Positions 1-11,043 are shown, counted from the first letter of the stretch. The stretch: 64,000 bases of DNA from Bacillota bacterium (GCA_023443625.1 JAEZTQ010000098.1:33608-97607); one strand, 5' to 3'. The notes: generated from the sequence alone by a model not told the origin. Made by a program: numbers and translations.

Positions 1-50
1 AAGGGATATTGGAGCTAAGTAGATTGTATGAATAATGGAGATGCTATGTC

Positions 51-983
51 ATGAGTACAGTAGCAGTAGTGATGACAACTTATAATGGTGAGAAATATGT
101 GGGAGAGCAGATTACATCCATACTATCCTCCTCCTATCAGGATTTTGAAATCTTTATTTATGATGATGGTTCAAAGGATCAGACCCTATCTATTCTACAG
201 GAATATGAAAGACAATATCCAGAGAAGATTCATGTAACCCAGAATGAGATAAATTTAGGTGTTACTGCTAATTTTTTGTATGCTTTAAGTCGTACCACTA
301 TGGATTATATTATGTTTTGCGATCAGGATGACGTATGGAATTCTAATAAAATTGCTTTGACATTAAAAAGAATGAGACATATGGAAGCACAAATTGGTAA
401 GGATAAGCCCCTGGCTGTTTTTACAGATGCTTGTATTGTTGACCAGGAGTTAAATTCCATTAGCCCCTCTTTTTTTGCTTCAGAGCACTTAGATCCTGGA
501 AAAATAGACCTGCCTCATATTTTAATGGAAAATAAATTAATTGGTTGTACAGTGATGACCAATGCAGCGCTACGCAAGATATTGCAAAGCAGCACCAATC
601 TGCCTAAGCTAGCTAGATTCCATGATTGGTGGGTTGCCTTAATAGCAGCGGCTTTTGGAAAGATTGGATTTGTTCATGAAAGTACTCTCTTATATCGTCA
701 ACACGGCGGCAATGTGGTTGGGGGTAGGGGTTTTTATGCCTATGTAAAAAACAGACTTGCCACCTTTAAGGAGCAAAAACAAGCATTGCTTGGTCTGCAG
801 CAGCAGGCAAAGGAATTTCTAACCTTATACAAGGATATGCTTTCTGATGAGAATAGGAAGGTTCTTAAAGCCTTTTCAGAATTAGATTCTATGAGTTTTG
901 TAAAGAAGAGAAGAGTACTTATTCATTATGGTTTTATGAAGTCGGGTTTGTTTCGCAATATAGCACTTTTTCTGCTTATCTAA
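51..983 (+). CDS. Family 2 glycosyltransferase
   Basis: This is a cytoplasmic or membrane-associated GT-A glycosyltransferase of family 2. Such enzymes move a sugar from a nucleotide donor onto a polysaccharide or glycolipid acceptor. The N-terminus reads VVMTTYNGEKYVGEQ, a DDGS motif sits at residues 38-41, and the metal/nucleotide-binding motif DQDD is at 91-94 followed by VW, as in rhamnosyltransferase-like GT2 proteins. The length (310 residues) is typical. A GGAG at 37-40 lies 10 bases before the ATG. It may end a surface-polysaccharide cluster that lies to the left of the window. The acceptor and sugar cannot be told from sequence; I am sure of the family only. Confidence 0.85.
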   Translation: MSTVAVVMTTYNGEKYVGEQITSILSSSYQDFEIFIYDDGSKDQTLSILQEYERQYPEKIHVTQNEINLGVTANFLYALSRTTMDYIMFCDQDDVWNSNKIALTLKRMRHMEAQIGKDKPLAVFTDACIVDQELNSISPSFFASEHLDPGKIDLPHILMENKLIGCTVMTNAALRKILQSSTNLPKLARFHDWWVALIAAAFGKIGFVHESTLLYRQHGGNVVGGRGFYAYVKNRLATFKEQKQALLGLQQQAKEFLTLYKDMLSDENRKVLKAFSELDSMSFVKKRRVLIHYGFMKSGLFRNIALFLLI

Positions 984-1064
984 AATGTCTTGAATGAATT
1001 TTTATGCAATACTTTAGTGATTTAAAACATTAATAAATTTATGTGAATAGCCTGCCTACAATAC

Positions 1065-1093
1065 TTGACAAATAGAAATCTTGCTGATACAAT
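1065..1093 (+). promoter_or_regulatory. Sigma-A promoter of the ilvN-ilvC region
   Basis: TTGACA at 1065-1070, a 17-base spacer and TACAAT at 1088-1093 give a near-consensus promoter. Transcription would start near 1100 and leave a leader of about 140 bases before ilvN. Confidence 0.75.
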
Positions 1094-1134
1094 TACTTAA
1101 AACTTAATAAAGATAACTTTTTATACAGCAACAG

Positions 1135-1195
1135 AAGCCCCATTGCAGAGTGTCCTGTGGTGTTGGGCTTTTATATTTCATTGGAGGATACCTCC
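1135..1195 (+). promoter_or_regulatory. ilvN leader hairpins (possible attenuator)
   Basis: AAGCCC at 1135-1140 pairs with GGGCTT at 1165-1170 and is followed by a T-rich run, so it can act as an intrinsic terminator inside the leader. A second small perfect hairpin, GGAGG-ATA-CCTCC, occupies 1183-1195. I found no T-box sequence and no leader peptide rich in branched-chain residues. Transcription attenuation is therefore a possibility, not a conclusion. Confidence 0.45.
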
Positions 1196-1242
1196 CATGA
1201 GATAACAAAGTATTATTGCAGTACAGATAGGGAGGAGATGCT

Positions 1243-1749
1243 ATGAAGAGAATCGTATTATCAATTCTGGTGGATAACACTGCCGGTGTACTTAGTCGTG
1301 TAGCCGGATTATTCAGCAGAAGAGGTTATAATATTGACAGCTTGACGGTTGGGGAAACACAGGATCCACAAATCTCACGAATGACAGTTTTGGCCCATGG
1401 TGATGATCAAATACTTGAGCAAATCAGAAAACAACTGAGAAAGCTTGAGGATGTAATTGAAATTATAGAATTGGCCACAGGAGAATCCGTTACTAGAGAA
1501 CTTATTCTGGTTAAGGTCTGTGCATCAGATAAGGATCGTGTTGCAATTACCTCAATTGCAGATATTTTCCGAGCTAAGATTGTAGACGTAGCAATAGAAT
1601 CTCTTATGATTGAGCTTACCGGTAATCAGGATAAGATAGATGCATTTATTAAACTTCTAGGTCAATATCAGATTATAGAATTAGTTCGTACAGGTATCAC
1701 TGGTCTACCAAGAGGCTCAGGTGATATAGCCGATTATATTGAAGATTAA
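1243..1749 (+). CDS. ilvN: Acetolactate synthase small (regulatory) subunit
   Basis: This is the regulatory subunit of acetohydroxyacid synthase, the first shared step of valine, leucine and isoleucine synthesis. It binds the catalytic subunit and confers valine feedback. The N-terminal ACT domain is plain (LSILVDNTAGVLSRVAGLFS, then RRGYNIDSLTVG at about 27-38), followed by the C-terminal ACT-like half. The length of 168 residues is normal. A strong GGGAGGAG precedes the ATG. The catalytic subunit gene ilvB is not next to it, so the partner must be encoded elsewhere. ilvC follows after a 194-base gap full of hairpins. Confidence 0.93.
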   Translation: MKRIVLSILVDNTAGVLSRVAGLFSRRGYNIDSLTVGETQDPQISRMTVLAHGDDQILEQIRKQLRKLEDVIEIIELATGESVTRELILVKVCASDKDRVAITSIADIFRAKIVDVAIESLMIELTGNQDKIDAFIKLLGQYQIIELVRTGITGLPRGSGDIADYIED

Positions 1750-1786
1750 TGAGAAAGCTGTTGTGGCCCCATGGTCACATTAGGGG

Positions 1787-2954
<1,168 letters not shown>

Positions 2955-2991
2955 TTTTGTAATCTAAAATATAATATAATGTCAAATAATA

Positions 2992-3036
2992 AAGCGGTTC
3001 AAAACTTATGTCCTATAAGTGTTGAACCGCTTTTTC
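2992..3036 (+). terminator. Terminator after ilvC
   Basis: The stem AAAGCGGTTCAA...TTGAACCGCTTT, with an inner ACTTAT/ATAAGT pairing, is followed by a run of five T. It is a classic intrinsic terminator. Confidence 0.92.
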
Positions 3037-3200
3037 ATTTGGTGAGGAAACTGCTTTTTTACAGATAAAGCTTCTTTCATAAAGTCATATGTTATATCAA
3101 TGGAAAATAATTTGAAGAATTCCTTTTTTGATTAGGTTATGGTAAACTAATATTTGCACACATTGGAACAGAAGTTTGATTAGGCAAAGGAGACTTAAAG

Positions 3201-3812
3201 ATGAATAATATCAATACCATCATATTTGATATAGGTAATGTACTAGCTGAGTTTCGTTGGAAGGATTATTTAGATGATTGTGGATATGAGGAGGAAGTAA
3301 AAAGTAAAATTGCTAAGGCAACGGTGCAGAACAAACTGTGGAAGGAATGGGACAGAGGATCTATAGATGAGACAAAATTAATTGATTTATTCTGCCAGGA
3401 AGAGCCCAGTCTTAGTAAGGAGATTCAAAAGTTCATGGAGGATAAGCTGCACTTGGTTAGGGAATATGAGTATGCAGAAGGTTTGGTAAAGGATTTGCGC
3501 AAGAATGGTTATAAGGTGTACCTACTTTCTAATTATTCTAAAAGTCATTTTACACAGTGCAAAGAATTTTTTAAATTCCTTCCCCATGTGGATGGAGGAG
3601 TTATATCCTATGAACTCAATTATGTAAAGCCAGAACCACAGATATATGAGGCCTTAATTAGTAAGTATAATATCAATCCGTCACAAGCGGTATTCTTAGA
3701 TGATTTACAAGAGAATTTAGAAGGGGCTAAACCCTTTGGTTTTTATACAATACAGGTTAGGTCCTATGAAGAGATGATACAGGAATTACAAGGACTGGGT
3801 GTAAACATATAA
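3201..3812 (+). CDS. HAD-superfamily hydrolase (YihX-like)
   Basis: This is a cytoplasmic haloacid-dehalogenase-fold phosphatase. The nucleophile motif FDIGNVL contains D10. The second position is G rather than D, as in the YihX sugar-phosphatase/epoxide-hydrolase-N branch. Motif II is LLSNYS (S110-N111), motif III lysine is K143 in KPEPQIY, and motif IV is FLDD at 165-168. The 203-residue length is normal. A small sugar phosphate is a likely substrate but cannot be assigned. The gene stands alone between two terminators. Confidence 0.85.
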   Translation: MNNINTIIFDIGNVLAEFRWKDYLDDCGYEEEVKSKIAKATVQNKLWKEWDRGSIDETKLIDLFCQEEPSLSKEIQKFMEDKLHLVREYEYAEGLVKDLRKNGYKVYLLSNYSKSHFTQCKEFFKFLPHVDGGVISYELNYVKPEPQIYEALISKYNINPSQAVFLDDLQENLEGAKPFGFYTIQVRSYEEMIQELQGLGVNI

Positions 3813-3878
3813 TGAGCAGCAGGGATTTACATAATTAGAGAAGAAGCCCTTGTCATAATAAGGAATAGTTGATATAAT

Positions 3879-3914
3879 AAAACCAGAAAACTAATTTTAG
3901 TTTTCTGGTTTTTA
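3879..3914 (+). terminator. Terminator after the HAD gene
   Basis: AAAACCAGAAAACTA pairs with TAGTTTTCTGGTTTT around a short loop and ends in T residues. The long, perfect stem separates the HAD gene from the tetR gene. Confidence 0.85.
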
Positions 3915-3946
3915 CATTAAATGCAAAGTATAGTGGGGATTAGAAG

Positions 3947-4519
3947 ATGGAATTAAAAGAACAAATTTTAGAAGCTGTGGCCTGGGAGTTTAATGAAAAA
4001 GGCATAAAATTTACAATGGATGATATAGCTAAAAGACTAGGCATCAGCAAGCGTACTCTTTACGCAGAGATACCGGATAAGGAGAGTGTCTTTATTGATG
4101 CTGTGGATTATGTCTTTGGAGCCATTAAAGAATGTGAGAAAGAGATTGCAGAAGATACTTCACTGGATATCGTAGATAAACTGCGAAAGATACTGATTGT
4201 ATTACCTCAAAAGTATAGAACCATTGACTTTCGCAAGCTATATAGTTTAAAGAGTAAATATCCTAAGATATATAAAAAGATTGAAACCCGGATTGAGACA
4301 CAATGGGAGACCACCTTTGCCATTATGGAAGAAGCAATGAAACAGGGACGGATAAAGAAAATCAACCTGACGGTATTTCAAGCAATCTTTAGTGGAACTA
4401 TAGAGCATTACCTTAGTCGAAGTATATTAATAGATAGTCAGATTACATATGAAGAAGCCTTGAAGCAGATGTTAGAGATTATTATGAATGGAATTGTGAT
4501 TTCTGACCTTGAAAGTTAG
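3947..4519 (+). CDS. TetR/AcrR family transcriptional regulator
   Basis: This is a one-component regulator. The N-terminal three-helix DNA-binding domain covers about residues 5-50, with the recognition region DDIAKRLGISKRTLYAEI at 25-42. The rest (about 60-190) is a helical ligand-binding domain without a recognisable specific family. It lies 159-168 bases upstream of a co-directional glycosidase cluster, and a good dyad (4602-4630) sits between them. Local control of the galactoside genes is the simplest reading. The ligand is unknown. Confidence 0.88.
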   Translation: MELKEQILEAVAWEFNEKGIKFTMDDIAKRLGISKRTLYAEIPDKESVFIDAVDYVFGAIKECEKEIAEDTSLDIVDKLRKILIVLPQKYRTIDFRKLYSLKSKYPKIYKKIETRIETQWETTFAIMEEAMKQGRIKKINLTVFQAIFSGTIEHYLSRSILIDSQITYEEALKQMLEIIMNGIVISDLES

Positions 4520-4601
4520 ATTAAGGTTAGAATGAAAAATCACAGATTTATCATTCAGCTTTGGCGTATGTAGGATTGGATTGAAAAATTATAAATTTTA
4601 C

Positions 4602-4630
4602 AAAGTGAATTGGAAAAGACAATTCCCTTT
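4602..4630 (+). promoter_or_regulatory. Dyad between tetR and the glycosidase cluster
   Basis: AAAGTGAATTG and CAATTCCCTTT form 11-base arms with one mismatch around a 7-base centre. No T-run follows, so an operator for the adjacent TetR protein, or an RNA hairpin in the leader, is more likely than a terminator. Confidence 0.45.
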
Positions 4631-4686
4631 GCAAATATTGTGCCCTGCAACCTAAAGTTCGCAGGTTACGGAAAGGCATGGTTATT

Positions 4687-7110
4687 ATGAGACAGCATAT
4701 TAACTTGAATGATGATTGGATGTATAGTAATTCCTTTCATAAAGACATGACACAGCTATTATATCCGGAAGATGACTTGGAGAAAGTAAGGTTACCCCAT
4801 ACCAATACTTTGCTTCCCTATAATTATTTGGATGAGAAGGCTTATCAATTTGTGAGCTGCTATCGTAAACATATAAATGCAGATAGTAAGTGGAAGGGAA
4901 AGCAGGTTTTATTAACCTTTGAGGGTGTAGCACATATTGCCAAAGTATATCTAAATGGAGAGATGATTATGACTCATTTGGGCGGATATACAGCCTTTAA
5001 GGTGGATATCTCCTCCTATTTACGCTATGGAGAAGATAATCTCCTGGCAGTAGAAGTTGATAGCAGAGAGACTAGTAATATCCCACCTTTTGGCTATGTG
5101 ATTGATTACCTCACATATGGAGGCATCTACCGTGAGGTGTATTTGGATATTAAAAACCAAGTATCCATTGAGGATATATTTATAACAACCAAAGATATTG
5201 TTAAAGATGAAAGTAAGATAGGTAGTAAAGAAATAGAAATCCAGGCGACCTTATGTGGAGATATAGCAAGCCCTAACTTATTCTTCAAATATGAGATTAC
5301 CCATAGGAATAATCAAAGAATATTGGAAGGAGAGGAGAAAGTCACAGGAAGAACAACTCACTTTAAGGCAATCGTAGATAAGGTTAAGGAATGGGATATT
5401 GAGGAACCCAATCTCTATTACGTAAAGATGGAGCTTAGAGAGATTAATCAAGAGGAACAAAGGGCATTAGATGAAGATGTAGTGCACTTCGGCTTTAGAA
5501 CCTGCGAATTTAAAAAGAACGGCTTTTATCTCAATGGCAAGAAAATCAAGCTAAGGGGTTTGAACAGACATCAAAGCTATCCCTATGTTGGTTATGCCAT
5601 GCCAAAGAGGATGCAGCATAAGGATGCAGATATTCTCAAATATGAACTGGGAGTGAATGCTGTCAGAACCTCTCATTATCCTCAGTCCAAGCATTTTATT
5701 AATCGTTGTGATGAATTAGGGCTACTGGTGTTTACGGAAATCCCCGGATGGCAGCATATAGGAGATGAGGAGTGGAAGGAGACCTCTTATCAGGGGGTAA
5801 AGGAGATGGTGCTCCAATATAGAAATCATCCCTCCATCATACTTTGGGGTGTAAGAATTAATGAATCACCTGATGATGATGAATTTTATAAGAAAACCAA
5901 TCAAATCGCTCATGACTTAGATTCTTCCAGACAAACCAGTGGAGTTCGTTTTATTAAGAAAAGTAATCTAATAGAAGATGTTTATGCATATAATGACTTT
6001 CTACATAATGGAGAAACAAAGGGAATTGATAAAAAAGCAGATGTTACATCGAATAGACAAGCACCTTATCTGGTTTCTGAATTTAATGGGCATATGTTTC
6101 CAACCAAGTCCTTTGATAATGAGGAGTACCGCCTGGAACATGCTCTGCGCCATAGTCGTGTGCTAGACGCTATCTATGAACAGGAGGAGGTAGCTGGAGG
6201 ATTTGGCTGGTGTATGTTTGACTATAATACCCACAAGGATTTTGGCAGTGGAGATAGGATTTGTTATCACGGAGTTTGTGATATGTTTAGAATTCCCAAG
6301 CTGGCAGCTGCTGTTTATGCCAGCCAAAGTGATAAGCTTAACATCTTCGAGATCAGTTCATCCTTAGACATTGGAGAACATCCTGCAGGAAATACAGGTG
6401 AAATATACGCCTTTACCAATGGGGATAGTGTAAGGTTGTATAAGGATGACATGTTTATCAAAGAGTTTTATCCCAAAAAAGATAGATTCTCTAATCTCCC
6501 TCATCCACCCATTCTTATTGATGATTTTGTTGGGGACTTGCTAAAGGATCAAGAAGGGTATAGTCAAAAAACGGCAGATTTGATAAAGGAGGTACTCCTT
6601 GCAGTTAAAAAGTATGGACAGTATAAGTTGCCCTTACAATACAAGATTAAGATGGCATATCTTATGCTAAAAGAACATATTAGCCTCAAGGAGGGAATCA
6701 TTCTATATTACAAATATATAGGGAGCTGGGGTGGTCAGGCAACAACCTTCCGTTTTGAGGCTATTAAGGATAATAAAGTAATAAAGGTAATTAATAGAAA
6801 ACCTGCCCTTAATCCGAGATTATCAATTCTTGCCGAAGATCGGGAGCTTATAGAAGAAGAGACCTATGATGTAGCTGAAGTTAGAATTATAGCTGTCGAT
6901 GAGGATGGTAATCACCTACCCTATTACCAGGAACCTATTATTCTTAAGACCTGGGGAGCCATTGAACTCATAGGGCCAGAGATTGTAAGCCTAAAGGGGG
7001 GAGCAATAGGTGTATATGTTAAAACAAAAGGAATTCAAGGTGATGGAGGGTTAATCATAGAGCAATATAATCTGGGTAGTCAAGAGATTATGTTTAGAGT
7101 TAAACTTTAA
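4687..7110 (+). CDS. Glycoside hydrolase family 2 (beta-galactosidase/beta-glucuronidase type)
   Basis: This is a retaining GH2 glycosidase, probably intracellular because no signal peptide is seen. The N-terminal sugar-binding jelly roll (about 1-160) and an Ig-like domain (about 160-275) lead into the TIM barrel, which opens at RGLNRHQSYP (about 290). The acid/base glutamate is in the NES motif (about E393) and the nucleophile is in SEFNGH (about E465). A long C-terminal extension (about 540-807) carries extra beta domains. A GGAAAGG at 4670-4676 fits the ATG at 4687 (10-base spacer); the ATG at 4678 is only 1 base away from it. The neighbouring symporter and GH36 enzyme favour a galactoside substrate, but beta-glucuronidase activity is not excluded. 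Confidence 0.86.
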   Translation: MRQHINLNDDWMYSNSFHKDMTQLLYPEDDLEKVRLPHTNTLLPYNYLDEKAYQFVSCYRKHINADSKWKGKQVLLTFEGVAHIAKVYLNGEMIMTHLGGYTAFKVDISSYLRYGEDNLLAVEVDSRETSNIPPFGYVIDYLTYGGIYREVYLDIKNQVSIEDIFITTKDIVKDESKIGSKEIEIQATLCGDIASPNLFFKYEITHRNNQRILEGEEKVTGRTTHFKAIVDKVKEWDIEEPNLYYVKMELREINQEEQRALDEDVVHFGFRTCEFKKNGFYLNGKKIKLRGLNRHQSYPYVGYAMPKRMQHKDADILKYELGVNAVRTSHYPQSKHFINRCDELGLLVFTEIPGWQHIGDEEWKETSYQGVKEMVLQYRNHPSIILWGVRINESPDDDEFYKKTNQIAHDLDSSRQTSGVRFIKKSNLIEDVYAYNDFLHNGETKGIDKKADVTSNRQAPYLVSEFNGHMFPTKSFDNEEYRLEHALRHSRVLDAIYEQEEVAGGFGWCMFDYNTHKDFGSGDRICYHGVCDMFRIPKLAAAVYASQSDKLNIFEISSSLDIGEHPAGNTGEIYAFTNGDSVRLYKDDMFIKEFYPKKDRFSNLPHPPILIDDFVGDLLKDQEGYSQKTADLIKEVLLAVKKYGQYKLPLQYKIKMAYLMLKEHISLKEGIILYYKYIGSWGGQATTFRFEAIKDNKVIKVINRKPALNPRLSILAEDRELIEEETYDVAEVRIIAVDEDGNHLPYYQEPIILKTWGAIELIGPEIVSLKGGAIGVYVKTKGIQGDGGLIIEQYNLGSQEIMFRVKL

Positions 7111-7185
7111 CATTATTTAGATATGGAGATGATTAAGAGTTCTCTATATCTAAAGAAAAACTCTATTATAAAAAGGAGAATAGGT

Positions 7186-8538
7186 ATGAACTTATCGATA
7201 AAAGAAAAGGCTTCCTATGGGATTGGTGCCATAGGAAAGGATATGGTTTATTCTATAGTAAGCGGATTTTTATTGTATTATTATGATACTGTATTGGGGA
7301 TTAGTACTACTTTCATTGGTGTTTTATTCATGGTGGCTAGAATACTGGATGCTGTTAATGATCCATTTATGGGAATTGTTGTAGAGAAGACAAAAACAAA
7401 AATGGGTAAATTTAGACCCTGGCTACTAATTGGAACGGTACTCAGTGCCATATGTCTATATGGTATGTTCGCTGTTCCGAAAAATCTAACAGGAGTTCCT
7501 CTTTTGGTATATGCATCCGCTGCCTATATCTTATGGGGGATTACCTATACCTTGATGGACATTCCTTATTGGTCAATGATTCCTGCAATTACTAAGAGTG
7601 GTAAGGAAAGAGAGAATATATCAGTAATTGCAAGAAGCTGTGCAGGCCTTGGTTTTGCTATTCCTACAGCCTTAACGCTGACTGTTGTACCTATTCTGGG
7701 TAATGGTGATAAGCGATTAGGATTTCAGATTTTTGCAGGTTTAATTAGCATCTTTTTTATCATCTCCACATTGATCATGGTAAAGAACGTAAAGGAAAAA
7801 GAACAGTACTCCCTTAAAGCCCCAAGGATTAAGGAAATGTTTACAGCTCTATTTCGCAATGATCAGGCTATCGTGGTGGTTGTAATCATTGTTGTATTTA
7901 ACGCTTCTATCTATCTGACTTCAACATTAGCAGTCTACTTCTTTGAATTTGATATTGGTAATAGTGGTTTATTTGGATTATTTGGTATTGTAGGGGGAGC
8001 AACACAGATTCTCTCCATGACCTTGCTTCCCCTATTTCGTAAGAAATTAAAACGTATGACTATCTTTGTAGGGGCAATTGTTATCACTATTTTTGGCTAC
8101 ACATTACTTTTCTTATTGGGAACTTTGGGTATTAACAATATTATATGTCTCTGTGGAGCTGCAATCATTATCTATTTTGGTTTTGGTCAAGCTACGGTAC
8201 TGACAACAATCTTTTTGGCAGATACAGTAGATTATGGTGAATGGAAGACAGGACAAAGAAGTGAGAGTGTTACATTTTCAATGCAGACCTTTGTGGTACA
8301 GCTAGCCTCCGCTTTCTCAGCACTAATTGCAGGAGTTGGCCTAGATATCATTCGATTGGATGTAGACGCTGTGGTACAGACGGAGGGGACACTTCTTGGG
8401 CTGCGTATTCTTATGACTGTATTTCCTGCTATTGGTTTGCTTGCATCAATTATATTCTTTAAGATGAAATATAGTTTATCAGATACATTTTTAGCTAAGA
8501 TGCTGGATGAATTAAATATGAAAAGAAAAGGTAAATAA
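7186..8538 (+). CDS. GPH-family sugar:cation symporter
   Basis: This is a membrane transporter of the glycoside-pentoside-hexuronide family (MelB type, MFS fold) that brings oligosaccharides in with a cation. The N-terminus KEKASYGIGAIGKDMVYSI and the motif DAVNDPFMGIVVEKTKTKMGK, with the paired acidic residues of helix II and the loop after it, are diagnostic. About twelve membrane segments fill 450 residues. An upstream ATG at 7123 lacks a ribosome site, whereas AAAAGGAG at 7171-7178 serves the ATG at 7186. It sits between the GH2 and GH36 genes and probably imports their galactoside substrate. Confidence 0.9.
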   Translation: MNLSIKEKASYGIGAIGKDMVYSIVSGFLLYYYDTVLGISTTFIGVLFMVARILDAVNDPFMGIVVEKTKTKMGKFRPWLLIGTVLSAICLYGMFAVPKNLTGVPLLVYASAAYILWGITYTLMDIPYWSMIPAITKSGKERENISVIARSCAGLGFAIPTALTLTVVPILGNGDKRLGFQIFAGLISIFFIISTLIMVKNVKEKEQYSLKAPRIKEMFTALFRNDQAIVVVVIIVVFNASIYLTSTLAVYFFEFDIGNSGLFGLFGIVGGATQILSMTLLPLFRKKLKRMTIFVGAIVITIFGYTLLFLLGTLGINNIICLCGAAIIIYFGFGQATVLTTIFLADTVDYGEWKTGQRSESVTFSMQTFVVQLASAFSALIAGVGLDIIRLDVDAVVQTEGTLLGLRILMTVFPAIGLLASIIFFKMKYSLSDTFLAKMLDELNMKRKGK

Positions 8539-8607
8539 GTATTTGCTTCAGATAATGTGTAAAGGATAGCAAGTTAGGATAGGTTTTTACCCATAGCGAG
8601 GAGATAT

Positions 8608-11043
8608 ATGATTAGAAGAATAAATGAACTATTTATCATTGAGACAATGGATACGACCTATAGTTTTAGGGTAATGCCAAGCGGTCATTTGGAGCATCTG
8701 TATTACGGTAAAAAAATCAATCTGGGTGAGGGTTATGAACCACTTATGCAGAAGGTTAGATTTATAGGAGGTAATCAGTTAATCTATTCTAAAGAATACC
8801 CCCAGGTTGGTTTAGAAGATTTGTGCCTGGAGATGTCCTCCTATGGAAGAGGTGATATCCGTGAACCCTTTATAGAAATAACCCAGAAGAATGGAGCTTC
8901 TACCTGCGACTTTCTTTTTAAAGGTGCAAGACTTCTCGAGAAAAAGGAAGCATTGCTGACCTTACCCTCTTCTTATATGGAGACGCAACCTACTCAGGCA
9001 ACAATAGATATTGAGTCTAATAAGGAATTACAAGGCAAGGAGATTAAGTCTGAGAACAATATATTAAGCCTTGAAGTTGAGTTATTTGATAAAAATTATA
9101 ATATAACCTTATTGCTCATTTATTCCGTATTTTACGAGAGCAATGTAATTACAAGAAGTGCTAAGGTAATTAATCATTCTGGACATGAGATACACTTAGA
9201 TCGAATGATGAGTAATCAACTGGATTTTGATACAGATGATTATATTATCACCACCTTTCATGGTGCCTGGGCCAGAGAAATGAACCGATATGATGTGGAA
9301 GCCCTTCCTGGAATTTATGTAAATGAATCAAAAGCAGGGATCTCAAGTAATCGTAGTAATCCCTTTTTCATGGTGAGTGCCAAGGATGCAAATGAAGATT
9401 ATGGGGACTGTTATGGCTTTAATTTAATTTACAGCGGCAGTCATTATGCAGCCATGGAAGTGAGCAGTATGGGTAAATTAAGGGTAATACAAGGCATCCA
9501 ACCCTTTGGATTTTCCTTTTTACTAGGGCAGGGAGAGACTTTTGAAGCGCCGGAGGCAGTACTTACCTATTCTCCCAAGGGGCATACGGGTATGAGTCAT
9601 AATATGCATCATTTCATTCGTAATCATATTGTAAGAGGTACATGGAAGAAAAAAGAGCGACCAGTTTTACTAAATAGCTGGGAAGCCAATTACTTTAAAT
9701 TCGATGAGGGAAAGCTGATAAAGCAGGCTAAGGCTGCCAAGGAAGCAGGTATTGAGCTTTTTGTCCTAGATGATGGCTGGTTTGGTAAGAGAGATGATGA
9801 TACCTCCTCCCTTGGTGATTGGACGGAGAATAAAAAGAAGCTTAGTGGTGGACTAAGGGGACTGGCAGATAAAATAAATTCTCTGGGCTTGGCATTTGGT
9901 ATTTGGGTAGAACCTGAGATGGTTAGTGAAGATAGTGATTGCTATAGGGCCCATCCAGATTGGGCGGTAGCTATTCCCGGTGTGGATAAAGCCCTGGGTA
10001 GAAATCAATATATTCTGGATTTTACGAGAGAAGAGGTTCGTAATTATATTATTGAGGAAATGAGCAGGGTATTCTCTAGCGCTAATATTTCTTATGTGAA
10101 ATGGGATATGAACCGAATACATTCAGACTTATATTCTCCATCTCTTAATAGGAATAGACAGAAGGAATTTGGTCATCGCTTCGTAATGGGCTTATATCAG
10201 GTATTAGAGGTCTTAACATCACGCTTTCCAAAGATTTTATTCGAAAGCTGTGCCTCCGGTGGAAATCGTTTTGACTTAGGTATGCTTTGCTATATGCCAC
10301 AAGTATGGGCAAGTGATAATACGGATGCAATCTGTCGAGCAACCATTCAAAGTGGATATAGTTATGGATATCCCGTGTCTGTTATTGGTGCCCATGTATC
10401 AGGTTGTCCCAATCATCAGACCCTGCGAACTACCTCCATTGATACGCGATTTGAAGTGGCGGCCTTTGGTTTACTGGGCTACGAATGTAACATCGGGGAA
10501 CTGAATGCAGAGGATAAAAAGAAGCTGAAGGAGCAAATCGCCTTTTATAAGCAATACAGAAGAACCCTTCAATTTGGTGATTATTATAGAATTAAAACCA
10601 ATGATAAGGGCATCTATCAATGGATGACTGTGGATAAGACTAAGAAAAGAGCTCTTGGACTTTATCTTCAAAAAGAGATAATACCTAATCGAACCTATGG
10701 TAAATTCAAGGCAAAAGGCTTAGATAATAAAATGAAATATCAGTTTACCAATCGCCAGCAAAGCTTTAATATCAAGGAGTTTGGAGATTTAATTAATACC
10801 ATTTCCCCTATCCATATTAAGCAGGATTCTCTAGCTCATAATATTGTTGCTAGATTAAAGAAATTACCTGGTGAAGTAGAGGATTATATTGCTTATGGAG
10901 ATGTCTTTAATCATGCAGGGGTCAAACTTAAACCTAGCTTTGGTGGTACAGGCTATGATGATGAAGTTCGCCTCTTTAAAGATTTTGCCTCCAGAATGTA
11001 TCTTTGGGAGGAAATAGAAAAAAACATTGACACCTATAATTAA
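8608..11043 (+). CDS. Alpha-galactosidase, GH36
   Basis: This enzyme releases terminal alpha-galactose from raffinose-family sugars or galactomannan pieces. There is no signal peptide, so it acts inside the cell on imported sugars. The N-terminal beta-supersandwich (about 1-335) precedes a TIM barrel with LDDGWFGKRDDD (387-398), the nucleophile D500 in VKWDMNR, FESCASGGNRFD (545-556) and the acid/base D570 in ASDNTDA. At 811 residues it is about 80 longer than common bacterial GH36 enzymes; the surplus is a C-terminal region (about 720-811) with no clear family. It is the last gene of the tetR-linked cluster. Confidence 0.93.
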   Translation: MIRRINELFIIETMDTTYSFRVMPSGHLEHLYYGKKINLGEGYEPLMQKVRFIGGNQLIYSKEYPQVGLEDLCLEMSSYGRGDIREPFIEITQKNGASTCDFLFKGARLLEKKEALLTLPSSYMETQPTQATIDIESNKELQGKEIKSENNILSLEVELFDKNYNITLLLIYSVFYESNVITRSAKVINHSGHEIHLDRMMSNQLDFDTDDYIITTFHGAWAREMNRYDVEALPGIYVNESKAGISSNRSNPFFMVSAKDANEDYGDCYGFNLIYSGSHYAAMEVSSMGKLRVIQGIQPFGFSFLLGQGETFEAPEAVLTYSPKGHTGMSHNMHHFIRNHIVRGTWKKKERPVLLNSWEANYFKFDEGKLIKQAKAAKEAGIELFVLDDGWFGKRDDDTSSLGDWTENKKKLSGGLRGLADKINSLGLAFGIWVEPEMVSEDSDCYRAHPDWAVAIPGVDKALGRNQYILDFTREEVRNYIIEEMSRVFSSANISYVKWDMNRIHSDLYSPSLNRNRQKEFGHRFVMGLYQVLEVLTSRFPKILFESCASGGNRFDLGMLCYMPQVWASDNTDAICRATIQSGYSYGYPVSVIGAHVSGCPNHQTLRTTSIDTRFEVAAFGLLGYECNIGELNAEDKKKLKEQIAFYKQYRRTLQFGDYYRIKTNDKGIYQWMTVDKTKKRALGLYLQKEIIPNRTYGKFKAKGLDNKMKYQFTNRQQSFNIKEFGDLINTISPIHIKQDSLAHNIVARLKKLPGEVEDYIAYGDVFNHAGVKLKPSFGGTGYDDEVRLFKDFASRMYLWEEIEKNIDTYN

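Noticed and set aside
1094..1242. T-box in the ilvN leader
   Set aside because: There is no GGTGG-ACCGCG motif and the leader is far too short.
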